A stretch of DNA of 64,000 bases from Burkholderiales bacterium (GCA_019744975.1 JAIETP010000014.1:186001-250000); one strand, 5' to 3'. Positions 46,598 through 55,631 are shown, counted from the first letter of the stretch. Program-made: numbers and translations. Notes: a model not told the origin generated them from the sequence alone.

Positions 46598-47890
46598 ATG
46601 GACAACAGCAAAACCGATCACAACGAAGACCTGCCGCTCGATCAATACCTTGCGCATGGTGTGCGCGAAAGTGATGTGCAAGCGCTTGTGCCGCTAAAGC
46701 GTTCGGGTGCGATGTTGAACGCCTTCATCATGGTATTTCGTGGCGGTGAAGCCGACGTGCTGATACGCCTGCTGGTAATGCGCGAAATCGGCAATCGGCC
46801 CGATGCGCCGCGCTGGAGCCCTCAAGAACTCGCACAACATTTTTCCTATCTCGATGCCACCAAACTCAACACGGTTCTGGGACGCCTGAAAGATTTTGGT
46901 TTGCTTTTGTGGGATCCGGAAGACCGCACGTATCAGTTAAGTGGTGCGGCACGTGTGGCGCTTTCGGCACTAGCCAATGTGCTGGAGCTCCCAGCCGGTG
47001 ACGATGCTGATCTCACCTATATTACCTCGCAGGTCGCTGCGGGCCAGGCGATGGGGCGACCTTCGCTGGAGGCGCTCAATCTGCTGCTCACCAAATATCG
47101 CGAACTGCAAAAAGAATTTGGGGATGCCGTCGAAAGCGGCTCGGAATTCCGCATTCGCCAGGCCGGCACAAAATTCAGCGCGGTCGAGTCCGCCATCGAG
47201 AAAGGCACCGAGATCATCCGCTCCCTGTTAAAGGGCGGCGAACTCGAAGACGCCATGTACCGCAACGCGCAGGCCATTGGCCAAGCACAAAGCCGCCTGC
47301 TGCGAATGCAGGCCACGTTTCAGCGCAACCTGCACCAGCTTGAACTGCAAAGCGTGGCACTTGCCAATAGCGGCTTATCATCGTCGGACATATTGCAATG
47401 GCTGCGCACGCTCGATCAGGAACACCTTGCTGCACTCGGCCAAAATACCTTTGGCGGCATGCTGTCCCTGCCTTTCGCCATGAGCGATTTGATGCTCGAT
47501 GTGGCTGAGTACGAATTGCTCGAACGCGAACGCGCAGCGCAGGAAAAAACCGCCTTGCCGCCGCCCTGCGATGCGCCCGATACCACGGAAGTATCCAACG
47601 ACCGTTTCGCCGCACTGGATCGCTATGTCGATCAACTCGCGCAGCTTGCCGCGCCAACGTCGCTGGTCGATGCCGTGGTCAGCGGTGGTTACGCGCTTTC
47701 GGCTTACCGGCTATCGCTGCTGTCGCTGATTGGCGATGCGGAATCCACCGAAATGCGCGGACGCATCGCGGATTTGGCGCGTCTGCCGTTGCGGGTGAGC
47801 CTTTCTGGCGATTACGAGATCGTGGCCCGCGAAGAAGTGGCGGAAGTAAGCTGTGGTGTGATCACCCCCATCGAAGAGACCAATCGATGA
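46598..47890 (+). CDS. jetA: Wadjet-like JetA/MksF (kleisin-like) subunit
   Basis: This 430-residue protein opens a four-gene operon with MukE-, SMC- and TOPRIM-like partners. A winged-helix region (about 65-130: WSPQELAQHFSYLDATKLNTVLGRLKDFGLLLW, then DRTYQLSGAARVALSAL) is followed by a long helical section (about 155-270) as in MukF-type kleisins, and a C-terminal Val-rich winged-helix-like part. It is expected to bridge the heads of the SMC protein. It overlaps jetB by four bases. Base use looks slightly less GC-rich than the flanks by eye. No clear Shine-Dalgarno is seen before ATG 46598. The name rests on operon architecture more than on sequence identity. Confidence 0.75.
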   Translation: MDNSKTDHNEDLPLDQYLAHGVRESDVQALVPLKRSGAMLNAFIMVFRGGEADVLIRLLVMREIGNRPDAPRWSPQELAQHFSYLDATKLNTVLGRLKDFGLLLWDPEDRTYQLSGAARVALSALANVLELPAGDDADLTYITSQVAAGQAMGRPSLEALNLLLTKYRELQKEFGDAVESGSEFRIRQAGTKFSAVESAIEKGTEIIRSLLKGGELEDAMYRNAQAIGQAQSRLLRMQATFQRNLHQLELQSVALANSGLSSSDILQWLRTLDQEHLAALGQNTFGGMLSLPFAMSDLMLDVAEYELLERERAAQEKTALPPPCDAPDTTEVSNDRFAALDRYVDQLAQLAAPTSLVDAVVSGGYALSAYRLSLLSLIGDAESTEMRGRIADLARLPLRVSLSGDYEIVAREEVAEVSCGVITPIEETNR

Positions 47891-48540
47891 CCGACGATGC
47901 CCAGGTATTGATCGCACGTCTCATTGCCGAACGCTGGATTCGGCGCGCCGAACCATTAGCGCGTCGTGCGCTGGTGGATGAAGAATTTCGCGAGGAAGTC
48001 ACGCGTCGCCTGGCCGCTTGTGGATTGCGCCTGCTCGACAACCCATACGCCACGCATATCGCGTTGGGGCTGGAGTCCGTTGCTGAAGAACCCGTGCTCG
48101 CACGCAATGGGCAATGGCTGTCAAATAATCTCGCACTGCCGCGGGATTGCGTGGCATTGCTGGTAGTGTTGTGGGCGTTGCTGATTTTACCCAAGCGCGA
48201 ACGACAAATCTCGCGCCGTGACAGCGCTGATACGCAGCAAAACGACATGTTCGGGCTGGAAAAACCCATCCCCACCGGCGGTGATGTCGAAGGCAGTCTG
48301 CCGGAACGCACCTTGCTCGCGGATTTCGGCAAACAACTAGGCGGTAAAACACGCATCGGTTTTAACCTCGGCATACTGTCGCGTCACGGCTTTATCGAGC
48401 GGCATCTGAGCGTCATTCGTGAAGGGCCGCTGCTCGATCTGGCACTTGATCACGGCGTGCTTGCTCCACGGATACTTGACGGCGCCCTGGCGGAGTTACT
48501 CGCCACGCGCGCCGCCAAGATTGCCATTAAAGAAGAATAA
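47887..48540 (+). CDS. jetB: Wadjet-like JetB/MksE subunit
   Basis: This 217-residue protein has an all-helical start (VLIARLIAERWIRRAEPLARRALVDEEFREEVTRRL), a small beta segment (CGLRLLDNPYATHIAL) and a C-terminal winged-helix-like part (LLADFGKQLGGKTRIGFNLGILSRHGFIERH). The size and layout match MukE/JetB (DUF4194-like) subunits, which bind the kleisin. ATG 47887 overlaps the jetA stop. There are five bases before jetC. The assignment is by size, fold-like pattern and position. Confidence 0.72.
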   Translation: MTDDAQVLIARLIAERWIRRAEPLARRALVDEEFREEVTRRLAACGLRLLDNPYATHIALGLESVAEEPVLARNGQWLSNNLALPRDCVALLVVLWALLILPKRERQISRRDSADTQQNDMFGLEKPIPTGGDVEGSLPERTLLADFGKQLGGKTRIGFNLGILSRHGFIERHLSVIREGPLLDLALDHGVLAPRILDGALAELLATRAAKIAIKEE

Positions 48541-48545
48541 CCTCG

Positions 48546-51353
48546 ATGTTTCATCTCAAAAGCATCGAGCTTGTGCATTGGGATTACTGGCAGCGCTTTC
48601 GCCAGACTCTCGACGCCAGTATCGTCGCCATTGTCGGCCCGAACGGCTCGGGCAAGACCACCTTGCTTGACGCACTGCGTACGCTGTTTGCGCTGCAATG
48701 CGCGGGGAAACGCGATTACAAGCGTTACGTGCGGCATTCCGGCGAGTCTTTTGCGTGGCTGCGCGCAGTGGTGGATAACCGGCGCATCGGTAACGCCCGG
48801 CATCCGTTTTTTCCGTTGCTCGAAGATGAAGTGACACTGGTGTGCCGCATCCGAAAACAAGGCGGCGATTGGCAACGCCAGTATTTGATCGCGCCCGGCG
48901 ATGCGCCGATTGATGAGGCCATGGAACGCTCGCCCGACTGGCTCGGCGTGCGTGATTACGAACGGCGCCTGGCAAACGGCGGATTGAGTGCCGCCATCGC
49001 ACAAGTGCTTTCTCTCGAACAGGGTGAAACCGACCGCTTGTGCGAATACACACCCAAGGCACTGCTCGATCTGGTGTTTCACGTGTTCGGCGACAAACGC
49101 GTACTGGACGATTACACGCAAGCGCGCGCCGATCAGCGCGACAGCGAATCCGAGCTCGACAAACTCGACGGCGATCTCAAGCGCACTGAAAACGAATACG
49201 AAACATTTATTCAGCGCGCCAATCGTTATCAGGAATGGCGCGATCTAAAAAATGAAGAGAATCAATTACTTGCAGAAATCCGCCCGCGTGTGGAGCTGGC
49301 TGAATTACGGCTTGCGATAAAAAACGCGGAAGCACGGCTTGAAACCCTGCGCCGCCAGTCAGCGGATCATCAAATTCAGATTGCGCACGAAGAACGGCGT
49401 CTCGCACGCAACGCCGATGCGCTCGCCGTAAACGCCGGCGCACAGAAAAATGCCGCGCGCGCACACGAAGATGCTGCTACACGCCACAACGCCGCGCTGA
49501 TTAACGTGACCAGTACGCGCAATCTGCTTGCCGAGCGCGACAAGCTGCGCGCGCAAGCCGCCGCTGCCGGAAACGACAGCGCCGAGGCGGCCACGCGACT
49601 GGAGCGTGATCGCCCCCGGCTGGCGGAAATCAAAACGCAACGCACAGTGCTCACGCAGCAACACGCCGAGACGAGCGCGCGCCTGGCCGCGCTGCGCGGA
49701 GGCAAGAGCACGCCGGAACACTTTGTCACCAAACTGCGCGGTGCGCTGGATGAAGCCGGCATCCCCCATGTGATGCTCACTGAAATGGTGGAAGTCAGTG
49801 ATGCAGGCTGGCAGACTGCGGTGGAAGCGTTGCTCGCGCCGTACCGTCATCTGGTCGTGCTCAAACGGGCGCGTGACCGCGATAAGGCATGGCGTATCGG
49901 CGAACAGTTGCAGTATCGCGGATTCGTCACGCCCGAGGCAGAGCCACCTCCTGCAGCAAACGCAGGCAGTGTACTGGAAGTGCTGCGTTTATCGAGTGAG
50001 GCGCCAGCGTGGCTGACCACGTGGCTTAATCGCATACAACGCGTCAAAGACACTGCCACTGGCACAAAACTCAACGCAGAACAGGACTGGATAACCCGCG
50101 CGGGTTATCACCGTGAGCGGCGCGGCGCACGGCATCGCGGCGTGAGCGCACATGAATTCCGGTTTGGTGAAGCAGCTCGGCGCGCACAGATGAAAGCACT
50201 GGAAGACGATGTTCCGCGTTTTATTGCGGAACTCGAAAAATGTTCAGCCGAAGAAAAGTCCCTGCTTGCCGCCATCAGTCGCGATCAAGCCGTGGTGTCG
50301 GGCGTGGATGCAGCCAACTGGCTGGCCAGCCGCGCCGAGGAATTTGCCGCAGCGCAAACGCGCTTAGTCGATGAACAAGCCACAGAGCAAGGCGCTGGCG
50401 CAGCGCAAAAAACAGCCATAGAAGCCGAAGGTCAATTGCGTATGGAGCACGGAAAACTGGGTGCGGAAAAGCAGCAAATCGAAACCGCGTTGCGCGATGC
50501 ACGTAGTGGGCTGACCGTGGCGCAGCAACACATAAATATGCAAGCCGACGAGCAGCAAAAACGTGCCGAACGTGATGCGCAATTGCGCAGCGGCATGCCT
50601 GCTGCATGGCTTGATGCGGATGCACTGGAACAATTACTCGCCGCGCATAACTCGCTGCACAACGTGGATGCCCGTATCGCGCAAATCCAGCGCCAACTGC
50701 AACAAGGGCAATGGGAGACCGACGAGACCGTGATCGTGCGCCGCGACAAGCTGGCCGACGATGTGCGCGGCAAACGTGAACGTGTGGAAGCCGCGCGCAA
50801 TCAATGCGAGCGCGCAAAAAAAATCACCGAGGGTGCGCGCGGGGAGTATCTGAATGTGCTGCGAGCCACGGTGCGCGGTTACGGGCGGCATCTGAAAGAT
50901 CTGGGCTTGAAGGCCGGCATCGAAGTCGACTACGAAATGCCACACCTGGCCAACGACGACACCGCACTGGCGCAGGCCGGGTTGAACGTAAAATTCAACT
51001 TCGATCAAAAAGGCATGATCGGCATGAACGACGGCGAGGCCTCCGGCGGGCAGCAGGTGATGAAATCGCTGATTTTGCTGATCGCGCTGACGATGGAGAA
51101 CGATCGCCCCGGCGGATTCGTGTTCATCGACGAGCCATTCGCACATCTGGATGTGATGAATATCGACCGCGTTGCAGCATTTCTGCGTGCAACCCGGGCG
51201 CAGTATCTGATTACCACACCCAGCACACACAACATCAATGTATTCAGTCCCGTGCAACTCACGCTGGTAACACAGAAGAAACGCCCCGGTGAACGCTGGG
51301 CCCCGCCAGTGGCCATGCTGCGCAAAGATGAATCCGCCGCCAACACCGGTTGA
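48546..51353 (+). CDS. jetC: Wadjet-like JetC/MksB, SMC-family ATPase
   Basis: This 935-residue protein has an N-terminal half-ATPase with Walker A GPNGSGKT (31-38) and a Q-loop-like SLEQGETDRL (about 156-165). Coiled coil covers about 190-395, a hinge-like globular region about 400-540 (GIPHVMLTEMVEVSDAGWQT), and returning coiled coil about 545-790. The C-terminal head has the signature EASGGQQVMKS (about 831-841), Walker B FVFIDEPF (858-865) and D-loop AHLD. This is full SMC architecture but short for MukB/JetC proteins, implying shorter arms. It should extrude DNA loops with JetA and JetB. It overlaps jetD by 26 bases. Confidence 0.88.
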   Translation: MFHLKSIELVHWDYWQRFRQTLDASIVAIVGPNGSGKTTLLDALRTLFALQCAGKRDYKRYVRHSGESFAWLRAVVDNRRIGNARHPFFPLLEDEVTLVCRIRKQGGDWQRQYLIAPGDAPIDEAMERSPDWLGVRDYERRLANGGLSAAIAQVLSLEQGETDRLCEYTPKALLDLVFHVFGDKRVLDDYTQARADQRDSESELDKLDGDLKRTENEYETFIQRANRYQEWRDLKNEENQLLAEIRPRVELAELRLAIKNAEARLETLRRQSADHQIQIAHEERRLARNADALAVNAGAQKNAARAHEDAATRHNAALINVTSTRNLLAERDKLRAQAAAAGNDSAEAATRLERDRPRLAEIKTQRTVLTQQHAETSARLAALRGGKSTPEHFVTKLRGALDEAGIPHVMLTEMVEVSDAGWQTAVEALLAPYRHLVVLKRARDRDKAWRIGEQLQYRGFVTPEAEPPPAANAGSVLEVLRLSSEAPAWLTTWLNRIQRVKDTATGTKLNAEQDWITRAGYHRERRGARHRGVSAHEFRFGEAARRAQMKALEDDVPRFIAELEKCSAEEKSLLAAISRDQAVVSGVDAANWLASRAEEFAAAQTRLVDEQATEQGAGAAQKTAIEAEGQLRMEHGKLGAEKQQIETALRDARSGLTVAQQHINMQADEQQKRAERDAQLRSGMPAAWLDADALEQLLAAHNSLHNVDARIAQIQRQLQQGQWETDETVIVRRDKLADDVRGKRERVEAARNQCERAKKITEGARGEYLNVLRATVRGYGRHLKDLGLKAGIEVDYEMPHLANDDTALAQAGLNVKFNFDQKGMIGMNDGEASGGQQVMKSLILLIALTMENDRPGGFVFIDEPFAHLDVMNIDRVAAFLRATRAQYLITTPSTHNINVFSPVQLTLVTQKKRPGERWAPPVAMLRKDESAANTG

Positions 51354-52551
51354 CTGGCCCGCGCCCGGCGCGGATGGGATCAGTGTGCGCCTGCTGGATG
51401 TTGGTGCAAAAACCACGCTGCGCAGGCGGCGTCTGCGACGCGCGCTCAATGCCAATATGCACGAACTCGCAACCTGGCCTGCCGCGTGGCGCGACCTTCT
51501 GAGAGAGTGGCTGGATGGCGCATCCAAACGCCGTTGGGATACCTTGATCAGCCGTGCTGGTAACGCAAGATTCAATATTGCACACGAGTTACTGCGTGCG
51601 CTGCTGGGTGCCGGGCTGATTGAAACGGATGAGTCTCGCGAACAAGGTCAGTGGAAAACGCGCCAGGTAACGTTTATTAATCCAGCGGCGATGCGCAGCG
51701 CCTTGGGCATGCCGGATACCGCCGGCCTGCGGGAACAACTCGCGCATGAAATTGCCTCGCCGCCGGTCGATAACCGGCTCACGCCGCTGTGGAATGATCT
51801 GGCAGCGTATCCGCCCTCACGCGGCATTACCCGGTGCGCATTGCTGCGAAAGCTCGATACGTGGCTTGCCGAAAACCGCTTCGGCACCCGCCGCGACTTT
51901 GCTCTGTTTGCACGAGGCGGAACCAAAGCCGTCAGTAGCGCCGAGTGGCAGTGGCTGGAAACATTGCCGGATTTTGATGCGTTCGGCATTGAGCGTCATG
52001 CGCCTGCGCTGTGGTTGCGTGCCCCGCTAACGTTGTGTTTCGGTGGGAAAACCATCGATCTATCGGTAATTCCCGACATGATCGGCCTTTCATCCGCTAC
52101 GTTCGATGCACTTGATGGGATCAAGGGGAATATAGCCTGCTGGCGCTTGGTCGAGAATCGCACCAGCTTCGAGCGAGCAGCGCGTGAACACGGCGCAGTC
52201 GACGGCGTAATCTGGCTACCGGGATTTGCGCCAAGTTGGTGGAAAAAATGCGTGCGCCGAATCCTTCAGCATAAACCTGGGCCAGCCGAGATCGCGTGCG
52301 ACCCTGATCCCGCCGGCATCAACATCGCGCTTGACGCCGGTGCTGTTTGGCAGTCCTGTGGACTTGCTTGGGCGCCGTGGAAAATGGACGCGCACGCATT
52401 GATGCAGCTTGATGCGCGCTCGCCCTTAACCAGCCATGATAAAGTCCTGCTCGAGCAATTGTCAGCGCGAAAACTTCCTGCGCCATTGCACGATCTTGCG
52501 GACTGGATGCAAGCACACGATGAGAAGGGCGAACAGGAGGGTTATCTGTAG
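51328..52551 (+). CDS. jetD: Wadjet-like JetD, TOPRIM nuclease subunit
   Basis: This 407-residue protein has a winged-helix-like N-terminal half (GNARFNIAHELLRALLGAGLIE at about 79-100) and a C-terminal TOPRIM domain with Glu276 in LVENRTSFE and the DxD motif ACDPDPAGINIA (D325, D327). These acidic residues bind Mg in topoisomerase VI-like and JetD nucleases. JetD proteins cut plasmid DNA held by the SMC complex. ATG 51328 lies inside the jetC end and gives a normal length. The DPDPAG motif differs from the GDLD-type of many JetD proteins, so I do not assign a Wadjet subtype. Confidence 0.8.
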   Translation: MNPPPTPVDWPAPGADGISVRLLDVGAKTTLRRRRLRRALNANMHELATWPAAWRDLLREWLDGASKRRWDTLISRAGNARFNIAHELLRALLGAGLIETDESREQGQWKTRQVTFINPAAMRSALGMPDTAGLREQLAHEIASPPVDNRLTPLWNDLAAYPPSRGITRCALLRKLDTWLAENRFGTRRDFALFARGGTKAVSSAEWQWLETLPDFDAFGIERHAPALWLRAPLTLCFGGKTIDLSVIPDMIGLSSATFDALDGIKGNIACWRLVENRTSFERAAREHGAVDGVIWLPGFAPSWWKKCVRRILQHKPGPAEIACDPDPAGINIALDAGAVWQSCGLAWAPWKMDAHALMQLDARSPLTSHDKVLLEQLSARKLPAPLHDLADWMQAHDEKGEQEGYL

Positions 52552-52587
52552 CAAGCCCCGGGCACGACTCCATTAAATTTTAGGTAA

Positions 52588-53373
52588 TTAGGGCGAAACG
52601 TAACCAAAATAGATGTTTAAGAACTGCTTAAAAACGTTCTCTTTTCGGTGATTAAAGCGGTATTCGATTTCTTTCAGATACATCGGGAAGTGATACTTCG
52701 AGACGCCCCGGTAGTTGTAGAGAATGTGCTTAGCATAGCTCCAGAATCCCTCAATGCCGTTGATGTGATTTTTGGTGCGCTTGTCGACGAAAGATTTATG
52801 GTGACTGATCGTATGGTGTTTACCAAACCGCTTGAGCGATCGATACCCGCGGAAGGCGTCGGTGTAGTAGACCGATCCCTTCTTGGTGCGCGCCTTGATA
52901 TGGTTCATCAGCGTCTCGGCCGAGACCGACTCGACGACTTTGGTGTAGACCCTGCCTTCCCTCTCCAGCAGACCGAAAACGACACTTTTGCCGGCAGCGC
53001 CACGACCTCGCTTGCCTTTGCGCCGGCCGCCGAAATAGGCCTCATCCAGCTCGATCTCGCCTTTGAGTCGGCCGCCCTCCAGCTCACACAGATGAAACAA
53101 AGCCTCGCGCAGATGCTGGTAGACGCGAGTAACAACTTTGATATCCAGCCCCAGATCGACTGCGAGCCGATAAGCCGGCTGAAGTTGGTAGAACCCTTGC
53201 AAAATCGCAATCTCCCGGCGCAGCCTGGACAAGCTCTTGGTCTTGCCGCAACCGCGACATTTGACGTAACCGCGTGCCGTACGCAGCACCTTGAACGAAC
53301 CACAGAAAATGCACTTGCGACCCCTCAAAAAGTTGGCCGCACAACTAAAATGACTGCTTTTCCCAATAACCAT
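52588..53373 (-). CDS. IS1595-family (ISXO2-like) transposase
   Basis: This 261-residue transposase has an N-terminal zinc ribbon (CIFCGSFK ... CRGCGK) and the DDE-type catalytic core: Asp in ELDEAYFGGRRKGKRG, Asp in YYTDAFRGYRSL and the NxxE-like HINGIEGFWSYAK. These are signatures of the ISXO2-like DDE_Tnp_IS1595 group. The stop codon lies inside the left terminal repeat, and the start codon lies inside a perfect hairpin near the right end. No frameshift or internal stop is seen, so the element may be active. Confidence 0.95.
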   Translation of the reverse strand: MVIGKSSHFSCAANFLRGRKCIFCGSFKVLRTARGYVKCRGCGKTKSLSRLRREIAILQGFYQLQPAYRLAVDLGLDIKVVTRVYQHLREALFHLCELEGGRLKGEIELDEAYFGGRRKGKRGRGAAGKSVVFGLLEREGRVYTKVVESVSAETLMNHIKARTKKGSVYYTDAFRGYRSLKRFGKHHTISHHKSFVDKRTKNHINGIEGFWSYAKHILYNYRGVSKYHFPMYLKEIEYRFNHRKENVFKQFLNIYFGYVSP

Positions 53374-53399
53374 AGGTACTTACCTTATACCTATGGTTA
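53367..53399 (-). promoter_or_regulatory. Hairpin covering the transposase start codon
   Basis: TAACCATAGGTA (53367-53378) and TACCTATGGTTA (53388-53399) form a perfect 12-bp stem with a 9-base loop. The transposase ATG lies in the stem and the AAGG ribosome site in the loop, so transcripts entering from outside would hide the start. Confidence 0.7.
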
Positions 53400-53450
53400 C
53401 GAAACGCCCTAATTACCAAATTTTAACTATCTGTTTTTATTGGATTTTTA

Positions 53451-55253
53451 ATGTCGAAGCTGATTGAAGTCAAAGTCCCGGATATCGGAGACTACAAAAA
53501 CATTCCTGTGATCGAAGTGCTGGTCAAAGCCGGCGATACCGTCAACAAGGAAGACCCGCTGGTCACGCTGGAATCCGACAAGGCGACGATGGACATCCCC
53601 GCGCCGTCCAGCGGCGTGGTCAAGGCGCTGAGCCTGAAGCCCGGCGACAAGGTGTCCAAAGGCACGCTGATCCTGACGCTGGAAGAAGGTGCCGGCACTG
53701 CCGCAGCACCGGCAGCGAAACCGGCTGCAGCAGCGGCTCCTGCTCCGGCCACCGCATCTGCCCCTGCAAAACCTGCACCCGCAACTGCGCCCGCTGCAGC
53801 CGCTGCAGCCAAAACCGATATCTCCGGCATCAAAGCCGACTTCCACGCTGAAGTCGTGGTGCTCGGCGCCGGACCCGGCGGTTACACCGCGGCCTTCCGC
53901 GCCGCCGACCTCGGCAAAAAAGTGGTGCTGATCGAACGTTATCCGACGCTGGGCGGTGTCTGCCTCAACGTCGGCTGCATCCCGTCAAAAGCGCTGCTGC
54001 ACATGGCGAAAGTCATCACCGAAGCCGATGAAGCCAGTCACGCCGGCATCAGTTTCGGCAAACCGGTCATCGACATCGACAAGCTGCGCAGCTGGAAAGA
54101 CGGCGTGCTCGGCAAGCTGACCAAGGGCCTCGGCGGCATGGCCAAACAGCGCAAGGTGCAGGTCGTCACCGGTCGCGGCGAATTTGCCTCGGCCAACACC
54201 ATTCGTGTCGAAACCGCGGACGGCGTCAAAACCGTTGCCTTCGAGAACTGCATCATCGCCGCCGGCTCGTCGGTGGCGCGCATCCCCGGTTTTCCCTACG
54301 ACGATCCGCGCATCATCGATTCCACCGGTGCGCTGAAACTCGCCGAAGTGCCGAAACGCCTGCTGGTCATCGGCGGTGGCATCATCGGCCTTGAAATGGC
54401 CACCGTGTACGATGCGCTGGGCAGCAAGATCACCGTCGTCGAACTGATGGACGCGCTGATTCCGGGAGCCGACAAGGACATCGTGCGCGTACTCTCGAAA
54501 CGCATCGAGAAACGTTACGAAAAAATCTTGCTCAAAACCAAGGTCGCGAAAATCGAAGCGCAGAAGGCCGGATTGAAAGTGACTTTCGAGGGCACGGATG
54601 GGACGACAACCACCGACACCTTTGATGCCGCACTGATGGCCGTCGGCCGTCGCCCCAACGGCCGCGAGATCAAGGCCGAAGCGGCAGGCGTCACGGTCAA
54701 CGAACGCGGTTACATCCCCGCCGACAAACAGCAGCGCACCAACGTCCCGCATATCTACGCCATCGGTGACATCTGCGGAGAACCCATGCTCGCGCACAAG
54801 GCCACGCACGAAGCCAAGATCGCCGCCGAAGTCATCGCCGGCCACAAGGCTTTCTTTGATGCGCGCACCATTCCTTCGGTGGCCTACACCGATCCCGAGA
54901 TTGCATGGATGGGCCTGACCGAAACCCAGGCGCAGGCACAGGGCATCGAATACGAAAAGGCTTCCTTCCCCTGGGCCGCCAGCGGCCGCGCACTCGCCAC
55001 CGGCCGCGACGACGGCATGACCAAACTGCTGCTCGACAAACAATCGCGCCGCGTACTCGGCGCCGCCATCGTCGGCGTCAATGCCGGCGAACTGATCGCC
55101 GAAGCGGTGCTGGCACTGGAAATGGGCGCCGACGCCACCGACCTCAGCCTGACCATTCATCCGCATCCGACCTTGTCGGAAACTTTGTTCTTTGCCGCGG
55201 AAATCGCGGAAGGATCGATTACCGATCTGTATATGCCGAAGAAGCCCGCGTAG
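53451..55253 (+). CDS. lpdA: Dihydrolipoamide dehydrogenase with N-terminal lipoyl domain
   Basis: This 600-residue protein has a lipoyl domain (1-80) with the lipoylated Lys in LESDKATMDIP, an Ala/Pro linker (about 82-125) and an E3 flavoprotein (128-600) with GAGPGGYTAAFRA, the redox disulfide GGVCLNVGCIPSKAL, the NAD site IGGGIIGLEMATVY and the C-terminal His-Glu pair in HPHPTLSE. This fused form is the E3 of pyruvate dehydrogenase in many betaproteobacteria, usually after aceE-aceF. Here those genes are not upstream; the IS element ends 33 bases before the start. Its promoter is therefore unclear. Confidence 0.95.
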   Translation: MSKLIEVKVPDIGDYKNIPVIEVLVKAGDTVNKEDPLVTLESDKATMDIPAPSSGVVKALSLKPGDKVSKGTLILTLEEGAGTAAAPAAKPAAAAAPAPATASAPAKPAPATAPAAAAAAKTDISGIKADFHAEVVVLGAGPGGYTAAFRAADLGKKVVLIERYPTLGGVCLNVGCIPSKALLHMAKVITEADEASHAGISFGKPVIDIDKLRSWKDGVLGKLTKGLGGMAKQRKVQVVTGRGEFASANTIRVETADGVKTVAFENCIIAAGSSVARIPGFPYDDPRIIDSTGALKLAEVPKRLLVIGGGIIGLEMATVYDALGSKITVVELMDALIPGADKDIVRVLSKRIEKRYEKILLKTKVAKIEAQKAGLKVTFEGTDGTTTTDTFDAALMAVGRRPNGREIKAEAAGVTVNERGYIPADKQQRTNVPHIYAIGDICGEPMLAHKATHEAKIAAEVIAGHKAFFDARTIPSVAYTDPEIAWMGLTETQAQAQGIEYEKASFPWAASGRALATGRDDGMTKLLLDKQSRRVLGAAIVGVNAGELIAEAVLALEMGADATDLSLTIHPHPTLSETLFFAAEIAEGSITDLYMPKKPA

Positions 55254-55347
55254 GGCGCAATAACCGAAGGGCATTGCGCCGCATGCGGTGATTAAGAATA
55301 CGGGTACATCCGCGCGGACTCTCGGGTGTCCGGGTGGCCACGGCATA

Positions 55348-55363
55348 TGCATCGATTGATGCA
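55348..55363. promoter_or_regulatory. Candidate operator upstream of hicBA
   Basis: TGCATC-GATT-GATGCA is a perfect 6-bp inverted repeat 59 bases before hicB. A TAGAAT -10-like box follows at 55386. It could be the autoregulatory site of HicB. Confidence 0.45.
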
Positions 55364-55421
55364 GTGGATTCGTGTTTTTAGCTGCTAGAATGTCCTTCGC
55401 TTTGTCTTGAGGATAACAACC

Positions 55422-55631
55422 ATGCACGCTTATACCGCCGTAATCGAGCGCTGCCCCGATACCAATCTCTACGTGGGCCATGTCCCCGGCTTCCCTGGCG
55501 CGCACAGCCAGGGCGTCACGCTCGATGAATTGCATGCGAATCTGCGGGAAGTGATCGCCATGCTGCTTGGTGACGGTGAACCGAGGCTCAATACCGAGTT
55601 TGTCGGAATTCAAACCGTCGTCGTGGATTGA
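55422..55631 (+). CDS. hicB: HicB-family antitoxin
   Basis: This 69-residue protein has the HicB partial RNase-H fold: YTAVIERCPDTNLYVGHVPGFPGAHSQG, then TLDELHANLREVIAMLL. It lacks a C-terminal DNA-binding domain, so it is the short form. ATG 55422 lies after GAGGATAA. The stop is directly followed by the hicA ATG. Confidence 0.9.
   Translation: MHAYTAVIERCPDTNLYVGHVPGFPGAHSQGVTLDELHANLREVIAMLLGDGEPRLNTEFVGIQTVVVD

Larger units (their letters stand above)
52583..53417. mobile_element. Complete IS1595-family insertion sequence (835 bp) with 8-bp target duplication
   Basis: Terminal inverted repeats start GGTAATTAGGGCG at both ends and match at 20 of 23 positions through CGTAACC (52583-52605 and 53395-53417). 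The flanks carry the identical 8-bp duplication AAATTTTA (52575-52582 and 53418-53425), the size expected for IS1595. One intact transposase gene fills the element. It sits between jetD and lpdA. Confidence 0.95.

Noticed and set aside
46598-53417. Defence block as a prophage or integrative element
   Set aside because: No integrase, phage structural genes, tRNA target or direct-repeat ends are visible; only a single IS with its own target duplication.
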